Below, in pieces: positions 1 through 4,566 of a stretch of DNA of 5,846 nucleotides. A program made the position numbers and the translations under genes. Under the pieces are notes generated by a model that saw only the letters and a list, made by a program, of their open reading frames with translations, was not told where the DNA came from and ran no database searches. Position 1 is the first letter of the stretch, and the number at the start of each line of letters is the position of its first letter. The DNA comes from an uncultured Clostridia bacterium (GTDB lineage Bacteria; Bacillota; Clostridia; Christensenellales; Borkfalkiaceae), in NCBI GenBank assembly GCA_904501815.1, contig CAJGCN010000080.1, forward strand, positions 1-5,846, given 5' to 3'.

Positions 1-1
1 C

Positions 2-1252
2 GCGAAAGAAATGCGCCGTTTGGAAAAGGCGAAAACCCGTAAAGCCCACCCGTCTGAATACACGACGGAAATGAAAGACCCGAATAACGTACTCGAAGTG
101 GAAAACCTTCATTCCTATTTCTTTACCGATCAAGGGGTCGTGAAAGCGGTCAACGGGGTATCTTTTAATATCCCGATGAACTCCACCGTCGGCGTAGTAG
201 GGGAATCGGGTTGCGGAAAATCCGTCACGTCTATGTCCGTAATGCGTTTATTGCAAGGACCTTCGGGGCAAATCGTAGAAGGCTCTATCCGTTTCAAGGC
301 GTTGGATTATAAACGCGACGAAAAGGGTAAGTTTATTCCCGTTTATGAAAAAGACGAAGAAGGAAATATCGTTTACGAACCTGTTTTGAATAAAAAAGGC
401 GAGCCAAAACTCGATAAAGAAGGCAAACCTTTGACCAAACCTAAGCAGTTGAAAGACGAACGCGGTATCGGCGTTTTCGAAAAAGAAGAAAAGGTTTTCG
501 ATATTGCAAAAATGCCTATTCGTGAAATGTACCGTTTGCGTGGCAGACAAATGGCAATGGTTTTCCAAGAACCTATGACGTCGTTAAACCCCGTGTTTAC
601 GATCGGAAATCAGCTCGACGAAGTAGTGTTGTTGCACGTTCCCGGCGCGACCAAAGAATTTGCCAAGCAACGCTCTCTTGAAATGTTGAACTTAGTCGGT
701 ATTGCAATGCCTGAACGGGTGTACGCATCTTTCCCGCACGAACTTTCGGGCGGTATGCGCCAACGCGTTATGATTGCTATGGCGCTTGCGTGCGACCCGC
801 ACTTGATTATCGCCGACGAACCTACGACGGCACTCGACGTCACCATTCAAGCGCAAGTGCTTGACCTTTTCAACGAACTCAAGCATAAAATAAACAGCTC
901 GATTTTGCTTATCACCCACGATTTGGGCGTCATTGCGGAAATGGCGGATTACGTTGTGGTTATGTACGCAGGCAGAGTAATAGAGCAGGGTACGGCTTCG
1001 GAAATTTTCCACCACCCTTGCCACCCTTACACGCAAGGCTTGCAAAAATCTAAGCCGACCATGAAATCGAAAGATAAGCTGTTCAGTATTCCCGGCAACG
1101 TTCCTAATCCTATCAATATGCCGGATACTTGTTATTTCAAAGAACGTTGTTCGAAGTGTATCGGCAAATGTTCGGAAGCGTATCCCGGTATGATTCAGGT
1201 CAGCCCTACGCATTTCGTAGCTTGTCATTTATATGAAGCAAAGGAAGATTGA
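2..1252 (+). CDS. oppD: Oligopeptide/dipeptide ABC transporter ATP-binding protein, OppD/DppD type (5' end may be cut by window)
   Basis: Cytoplasmic ATPase of a peptide importer; it would pair with the OppF-type ATPase downstream and drive two permeases that are not in the window. Numbering from the ATG at 11: Walker A GESGCGKS at 64-71, Q-loop VFQEP at 184-188, signature LSGGMRQR at 245-252, Walker B LIIADEP at 265-271 with catalytic Glu270, D-loop at 272-276 and switch His303. The oligopeptide-transporter C-terminal domain follows, with Cys374, 380, 387 and 405, the pattern that holds a [4Fe-4S] cluster in characterised DppD/OppD proteins; Cys383 is extra. At 413 aa it is longer than the usual 320-350 because of a charged insertion of about 65 residues (100-165) between Walker A and the Q-loop. 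The frame is open to the window edge (codons 2-10 read AKE), so the true start may lie to the left. ATGs at 11 and 71 are alternatives, neither with a strong Shine-Dalgarno. The role is sure; the exact peptide substrate is not visible. Confidence 0.93.
   Translation, partial: AKEMRRLEKAKTRKAHPSEYTTEMKDPNNVLEVENLHSYFFTDQGVVKAVNGVSFNIPMNSTVGVVGESGCGKSVTSMSVMRLLQGPSGQIVEGSIRFKALDYKRDEKGKFIPVYEKDEEGNIVYEPVLNKKGEPKLDKEGKPLTKPKQLKDERGIGVFEKEEKVFDIAKMPIREMYRLRGRQMAMVFQEPMTSLNPVFTIGNQLDEVVLLHVPGATKEFAKQRSLEMLNLVGIAMPERVYASFPHELSGGMRQRVMIAMALACDPHLIIADEPTTALDVTIQAQVLDLFNELKHKINSSILLITHDLGVIAEMADYVVVMYAGRVIEQGTASEIFHHPCHPYTQGLQKSKPTMKSKDKLFSIPGNVPNPINMPDTCYFKERCSKCIGKCSEAYPGMIQVSPTHFVACHLYEAKED
308..505 (+). 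other. Charged, internally repeated insertion within the OppD nucleotide-binding domain
   Basis: This is the coding stretch for residues 100-165 of the OppD-type ATPase (numbered from the ATG at 11). In ordinary OppD/DppD proteins the strand corresponding to GSIRFKALDY is followed within a few residues by the segment corresponding to DIAKMPIREM. Here about 60 extra residues rich in Lys, Glu, Asp and Gly intervene. The first part has four degenerate turn-like units, DEKGK (103), DEEGN (115), NKKGE (127) and DKEGK (135), spaced 12, 12 and 8 residues and separated by short hydrophobic/proline stretches such as FIPVY and IVYEPVL. This looks like successive beta-hairpin turns. The frame is intact and the ABC motifs on both sides are complete, so it is an in-frame insertion and not a frameshift. 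Its function is unknown. Confidence 0.75.
1241..1247 (+). promoter_or_regulatory. Ribosome binding site deciding the oppF start
   Basis: AAGGAAG lies 6 nt upstream of the ATG at 1254 and inside the last codons of oppD. It favours 1254 over the in-frame ATG at 1233, which has no comparable site and would overlap oppD by 20 nt. Confidence 0.75.
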
Positions 1253-1253
1253 T

Positions 1254-2399
1254 ATGGAAAAGAAAGAACTTGAAACGAATATTCCCGTAGCGGAAGAAGT
1301 GGCAGAACCCGTTGCCGAAATTTCGGCAACGCAAGAACCTGCGTTTGACGACGCTATGCAAAAGGCAAAGGAAGAAGAAGCGCGCGAGGCAAAAATCCAA
1401 GCCGACAAAGCTTTACCTCCCGATCCCGAAGCGATTTTGGAAGTACGCCATTTAAAGAAATATTTTACCTTAAAAAAGACGTTGATGGGAAAACCTATTT
1501 CCACGCTCAAAGCGGTAGACGACGTGTCGTTTATCGTAAAGCCCGGCGAAACGCTTGGTATCGTGGGGGAATCGGGGTGCGGAAAGACGACGATGGGCAG
1601 AACGATTTTGAAATTGCATCAGCCTACGGACGGACAAATTTTCTTTGAAGGAAAAGATATTGCAGGATATACGCCAAAAGAGATGCGTGCGCTTCGAACG
1701 AAAATGCAAATCGTTTTCCAAGACCCGTATTCGTCGTTGCCTCCGAGAAGTACGGTCGGTGGAATTCTTGCCGAACCTGTCAAAGTGCATAAAATCGTGC
1801 CGAAAGCAGAAATTAAAGATTACGTGTTGCAAATTATGGAACAATGCGGTTTGCGCGATTATTACTACGAACGCTATCCCCACGAATTTTCGGGCGGACA
1901 ACGTCAACGTATTTGTATTGCGCGCGCTTTGACGGTAGATCCCAAACTCGTCGTTTGCGACGAACCGGTTTCTGCGTTGGACGTTTCTATTCAAGCGCAG
2001 ATTATCAATCTTTTGAAGAAAATTCAAGAAGAAAGAAAGCTTACCTATTTGTTCATTTCTCACGATTTATCCGTCGTTAAATACATATCCGATAAAATCG
2101 GGGTTATGTATTTAGGCTCAATGGTAGAGTTTGGGAACAAGGACGATATTTTCGAAAATCCTATGCACCCGTATACGAACGCGTTGTTCTCTGCCGTACC
2201 TAATCCAAATCCAGACGAAAAGGTACAGCGTATTTTGCTCAAAGGGGATATCCCTTCACCTGCAAATCCGCCTATGGGATGTAAATTCCACACCCGTTGC
2301 CCCAGAGCAATGGAGATTTGTAAGCACATAACGCCGGAATATAAAGAATACGGCAACGGACATTTCGTGGCTTGCCACGCTTGCGAACAGGAGTCTTAA
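1254..2399 (+). CDS. oppF: Oligopeptide/dipeptide ABC transporter ATP-binding protein, OppF/DppF type
   Basis: Second ATPase of the peptide importer, expected to form a heterodimer with the OppD-type subunit at the inner face of the membrane. Of 381 aa: Walker A GESGCGKT at 105-112, Q-loop VFQDP at 154-158, signature FSGGQRQR at 212-219, Walker B LVVCDEP at 232-238 with Glu237, D-loop SALD, and switch His270. The C-terminal oligopeptide-transporter domain carries Cys343, 349, 356 and 374 with the same spacing (x5, x6, x17) as in the upstream OppD, so a [4Fe-4S] cluster is likely here too. The protein opens with about 58 acidic, Ala-rich residues (VAE-EVAE-PVAE repeats) before the ABC fold begins at ILEVRHL, longer than usual for OppF. 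The start at 1254 lies one base after the oppD stop, which suggests translational coupling. The downstream small gene overlaps its stop codon (TAATG). Confidence 0.94.
   Translation: MEKKELETNIPVAEEVAEPVAEISATQEPAFDDAMQKAKEEEAREAKIQADKALPPDPEAILEVRHLKKYFTLKKTLMGKPISTLKAVDDVSFIVKPGETLGIVGESGCGKTTMGRTILKLHQPTDGQIFFEGKDIAGYTPKEMRALRTKMQIVFQDPYSSLPPRSTVGGILAEPVKVHKIVPKAEIKDYVLQIMEQCGLRDYYYERYPHEFSGGQRQRICIARALTVDPKLVVCDEPVSALDVSIQAQIINLLKKIQEERKLTYLFISHDLSVVKYISDKIGVMYLGSMVEFGNKDDIFENPMHPYTNALFSAVPNPNPDEKVQRILLKGDIPSPANPPMGCKFHTRCPRAMEICKHITPEYKEYGNGHFVACHACEQES
1310..1331. repeat. 22 bp perfect palindrome inside the 5' part of oppF
   Basis: The half-site CGTTGCCGAAA is followed directly by its exact reverse complement TTTCGGCAACG. 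As RNA it would form a 9 bp, GC-rich stem with an AAUU tetraloop about 56 nt after the oppF start codon. No U-run follows (the next bases are CAAGAACC), so it is not an intrinsic terminator. It falls in the low-complexity N-terminal extension (about residues 19-26), where protein sequence constraint is probably weak. Confidence 0.8.
2389..2393 (+). promoter_or_regulatory. Ribosome binding site for the small membrane protein gene
   Basis: AGGAG lies within the last codons of oppF, 5 nt before the ATG at 2399. It selects that ATG over the in-frame ATG at 2372, which would lie deep inside oppF. Confidence 0.8.
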
Positions 2400-2659
2400 T
2401 GGCTAAGAAAAACAAAAAAGAAAAAATTATATACTACGACGATAATTCCACCATTAGCGATATGTCGGGCGTATCCCGAAAAGGCGGGAATACGGGGCAA
2501 CAACCTAAAAGGCAGGAAATGAAAAACGTGCAAGGCACGAGCAAGTGGAAAACCTATTGGTCTGCCGTTCGTATGATGCTTTTTCCAACGGTGTTTGCGT
2601 TGGCGGTAATCGGTGTTTTATATCTTTTAATTATGTTAATGACGGGCAATCTTTTTTGA
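2399..2659 (+). CDS. Small single-pass membrane protein of unknown function, last gene of the opp operon
   Basis: This 86 aa protein is not recognised. The N-terminus (residues 1-9) is very basic (MAKKNKKEK), followed by a polar segment with IIYYDDNSTISDMSGVS at 10-26 and a Gly/Gln/Lys-rich linker at 27-50. A single hydrophobic helix spans about 60-82 (LFPTVFALAVIGVLYLLIML) and ends four residues before the C-terminus. The positive-inside rule predicts a cytoplasmic N-terminus and a tail-anchored-like topology. There is no signal peptide cleavage site or catalytic motif. The ATG shares one base with the oppF stop (TAATG) and has AGGAG 5 nt upstream, so it is very probably translated and co-transcribed with the transporter; the terminator follows 23 nt after its stop. 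A role as an accessory subunit of the transporter is only an inference from position. Confidence 0.82.
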   Translation: MAKKNKKEKIIYYDDNSTISDMSGVSRKGGNTGQQPKRQEMKNVQGTSKWKTYWSAVRMMLFPTVFALAVIGVLYLLIMLMTGNLF

Positions 2660-2681
2660 CCGTTAAAACGGATGTTTTTCG

Positions 2682-2708
2682 GCACGGGCGTACGCTCGTG
2701 CTTTTTTT
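2682..2708 (+). terminator. Rho-independent terminator of the opp operon
   Basis: The arms GCACGGGC (2682-2689) and GCTCGTGC (2694-2701) form an 8 bp stem with one G-U pair and a GTAC loop, followed by seven T residues (2702-2708). It lies 23 nt after the stop of the small membrane protein gene. A weaker dyad, CCGTT/AACGG (2660-2671), precedes it. A second T-run (2714-2721) follows but has no stem of its own. Confidence 0.9.
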
Positions 2709-2732
2709 GCGAATTTTTTTTCTTGCAGTTTA

Positions 2733-2762
2733 TTGACTTTTTATTATATAGTGTGATATAAT
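2733..2762 (+). promoter_or_regulatory. Sigma-A-type promoter of the thioesterase-ligase-IOR operon
   Basis: The -35 element is TTGACT (2733-2738). The -10 element is a perfect TATAAT (2757-2762) preceded by TGa (2754-2756), an extended -10. The spacer is 18 bp. A T-rich tract lies upstream (2714-2728). Transcription should start near 2769, giving a leader of about 28 nt before the ATG at 2797. The promoter lies directly after the opp terminator, so the two units are separately expressed. Confidence 0.85.
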
Positions 2763-2773
2763 AGTAAAAATAA

Positions 2774-2790
2774 TTTCCTATATGAGGAAA
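2774..2790 (+). promoter_or_regulatory. Leader dyad covering the thioesterase ribosome binding site
   Basis: TTTCCT (2774-2779) and AGGAAA (2785-2790) are perfect inverted repeats around a 5 nt loop (ATATG). The right arm overlaps the Shine-Dalgarno GAGGA (2784-2788), which sits 8 nt before the ATG at 2797. In RNA the 6 bp stem would hide the ribosome site. In DNA the dyad lies at about +5 to +22 from the predicted start of transcription, where a repressor could also bind. The stem is short and AT-rich, so a chance origin is possible. Confidence 0.5.
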
Positions 2791-2796
2791 ATAACG

Positions 2797-3255
2797 ATGC
2801 AAGAAAAAGAACTTGATTATCAAAAAGCCCTTTGTTCGTTTTTTAAAGGGGACCACTACGCTACGCTTTCGGGTATTCAAATCGAACGGGTAAGCGAGCA
2901 AGAAACTACCGTTTCCGCTCTCGTCAATCAAACGCATTTAAACGGCAACGGTTGCGTGCAAGGGGGGATGCTGTATACAACGGCGGATTTTGCGTTTGCC
3001 GTTCATTCTAATTATCTGCATCCCGCAACCGTCACGCAAGGCGGACAGATTACCTATCTTCGTCCTGCGTCCTGTAAGAAAATCGTAGCAACGGCTAAGG
3101 AAATAGAACGGTCGGGGCACAATACCGTCGCAGAAGTTTTGGTAAAAGACGAAGAAGGAACGACGTTATGCGTTTGTCATTTTAACGGATTCGTAAAAGA
3201 CGTAGAAAAGGCTTCGTTGCTGGAAAGATATAGAAAAGAAGGACGGATAAAATGA
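2797..3255 (+). CDS. PaaI-family hotdog-fold acyl-CoA thioesterase
   Basis: Predicted cytoplasmic enzyme that hydrolyses an acyl-CoA, most plausibly an arylacetyl-CoA given its neighbours. The 152 aa length is near the usual 130-150 for the family. The hotdog active-site segment is at 47-68: H-L-N-G-N-G-C-V-Q-G-G-M-L-Y-T-T-A-D-F-A-F-A. This matches the PaaI pattern, with Asn49 and the catalytic-type Asp64; the His of the common HGG is Gln55 here (QGG). A second conserved strand region, TQGGQITYLRPA, is at 80-91. The start at 2797 is chosen because GAGGA lies 8 nt upstream; the in-frame ATG at 2782 would contain that site within its own codons and have no site of its own. It is the first gene after the promoter. 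Its stop overlaps the ligase start (ATGA), so the two are translationally coupled. The family is well supported; the exact acyl group is inferred. Confidence 0.88.
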   Translation: MQEKELDYQKALCSFFKGDHYATLSGIQIERVSEQETTVSALVNQTHLNGNGCVQGGMLYTTADFAFAVHSNYLHPATVTQGGQITYLRPASCKKIVATAKEIERSGHNTVAEVLVKDEEGTTLCVCHFNGFVKDVEKASLLERYRKEGRIK

Positions 3256-4550
3256 TTTACGATATTAAACACGAAACGATGAAGCGGGAAGACCTGCGCG
3301 CGTTGCAACTCAAAAGATTACAAGAAATCGTTGCGTATGCGTACGACAGAGTTCCGTTCTATAAGAAAAAATACGACGAAGCAGGGGTGAAACCGTCTGA
3401 TATCAAAAGTTTGGAAGATATTCAAAAATTGCCTTTCGTCACCAAAGCCGACCTTCGGGATAATTATCCTTACGGATTTTTATCCGTACCGCTGGAAGAA
3501 ATTGCCCGTATTCACGCTTCGAGCGGTACGAGCGGAAAGCCTACCGTCGTGGCGTACACGCAGGAAGATATGGAAATTTGGACGGAATGTGTGGCGCGGT
3601 TAGTCGCGGCAGGCGGTGGACGAAAAGGGGATATCGTGCAGATTTGTTTCGGCTACGGATTATTTACGGGCGCGCTTGGCTTGCATCAAGGTTGGGAGCG
3701 TATCGGGGCGGCGGTCATTCCCGCTTCTACGGGAAATACCGAACGGCAGTTGATGTTGATGAAAGATTTAAAGACGACCGCAATCGTTTGCACTCCTTCG
3801 TACGCTTTACATTTAGCCGAAGAAATGAACAGGCTTGGCTATAAAAAGGAAGATTTTCATTTGAGAGTAGGAATGTTCGGCAGCGAAGCGAGTTCGGACG
3901 AAATGCACGCGGAAATTGCTCGAAAACTTCACTTGTTCCCGACGGATAACTACGGGCTTAGCGAATTGATTGGACCCGGCGTTTCGGGGGAATGTGAACA
4001 AAAGCAGGGTATGCACGTTAACGAAGACCATTTCTTTGCCGAAATTCTCGACCCTACGACGTTTCAGCCTTTACCCGAAGGGGAATACGGCGAGTTGGTG
4101 CTGACATCGCTGACGAAAAAATCTATGCCTATGATTCGCTATCGCACGAAAGATATCACGAAGCTTGATTATTCTCCTTGCGCGTGTGGGAGAACGACGG
4201 CTCGAATGGCAAAGCTCAAAGGCAGAACAGACGATATGCTCGTCGTGAAAGGGGTCAACGTCTTCCCTTCGCAAATCGAAGGGGTGCTGTATACCTTTAA
4301 AGAGTTGGGAAGTTTTTACGAGATAATCGTTTCCCGTGAAGACTATAAAGATAAGTTAGAAGTAAAGGCGGAGCTGGTAGACGATTCTATCGTTGGGGAT
4401 TACGGCAGATTAGAAGAATTAGCAAAGAAGGTTCGCCATGCGTTAAAAACCGTATTGCAAATTGACGTTAAGCTCTCGCTGGTAGAGCATTTGTCGTTAA
4501 AACGTTTTGAAGGAAAAGCAAAACGGGTGATTGATTTAAGAAAATACTAA
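3252..4550 (+). CDS. paaK: Phenylacetate/arylacetate-CoA ligase (AMP-forming), PaaK type
   Basis: Adenylate-forming enzyme that joins an aryl acid such as phenylacetate or indoleacetate to CoA through an acyl-AMP. Full length at 432 aa, typical for PaaK. Visible motifs: the PaaK N-terminal region with YDRVPFYKKKYDEAG (31-45), the nucleotide P-loop ASSGTSGKPT (89-98), the NYGLSEL segment (233-239), YRTKDIT (297-303), the Cys pair in CACGRT (310-315), GRTDDMLVVKGVNVFPSQIE (324-343), and the C-terminal GKAKRVID (421-428) containing the expected catalytic lysine (Lys422). GAAGGA (3238-3243) lies 8 nt before the ATG, which overlaps the thioesterase stop by 4 nt. The next gene, an IOR alpha subunit, follows after 16 nt; PaaK-type ligases next to IOR genes are a familiar arrangement in anaerobic bacteria and archaea. 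Whether the enzyme works forward (salvage) or backward (conserving energy from arylacetyl-CoA) cannot be read from the sequence. Confidence 0.95.
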   Translation: MIYDIKHETMKREDLRALQLKRLQEIVAYAYDRVPFYKKKYDEAGVKPSDIKSLEDIQKLPFVTKADLRDNYPYGFLSVPLEEIARIHASSGTSGKPTVVAYTQEDMEIWTECVARLVAAGGGRKGDIVQICFGYGLFTGALGLHQGWERIGAAVIPASTGNTERQLMLMKDLKTTAIVCTPSYALHLAEEMNRLGYKKEDFHLRVGMFGSEASSDEMHAEIARKLHLFPTDNYGLSELIGPGVSGECEQKQGMHVNEDHFFAEILDPTTFQPLPEGEYGELVLTSLTKKSMPMIRYRTKDITKLDYSPCACGRTTARMAKLKGRTDDMLVVKGVNVFPSQIEGVLYTFKELGSFYEIIVSREDYKDKLEVKAELVDDSIVGDYGRLEELAKKVRHALKTVLQIDVKLSLVEHLSLKRFEGKAKRVIDLRKY

Positions 4551-4566
4551 GGACAGGTTAAGTAGA

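Noticed and set aside
692..1228. Open frame of 178 codons on the minus strand opposite oppD
   Set aside because: Same grounds: antisense to a well-supported gene, with no domain or ribosome site.
1233..1253. Earlier ATG for oppF at 1233
   Set aside because: The AAGGAAG site lies between it and the ATG at 1254, at the right distance only for 1254, and the earlier start would overlap oppD by 20 nt.
1470..2063. Open frame of 197 codons on the minus strand opposite oppF
   Set aside because: It lies wholly opposite a gene with complete ABC motifs, its product is a low-quality Arg/Phe/Asn-rich sequence with no recognisable domain, and it has no convincing ribosome site. It is a codon-bias shadow.
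2471..2492. Bulged inverted repeat GTATCCCG / CGGGAATAC inside the small membrane protein gene
   Set aside because: It is imperfect, within coding sequence and not followed by a T-run; it is likely chance.
2782..2796. Earlier ATG for the thioesterase at 2782
   Set aside because: It lies only about 13 nt after the predicted transcription start and has no ribosome site; GAGGA follows it and fits the ATG at 2797.
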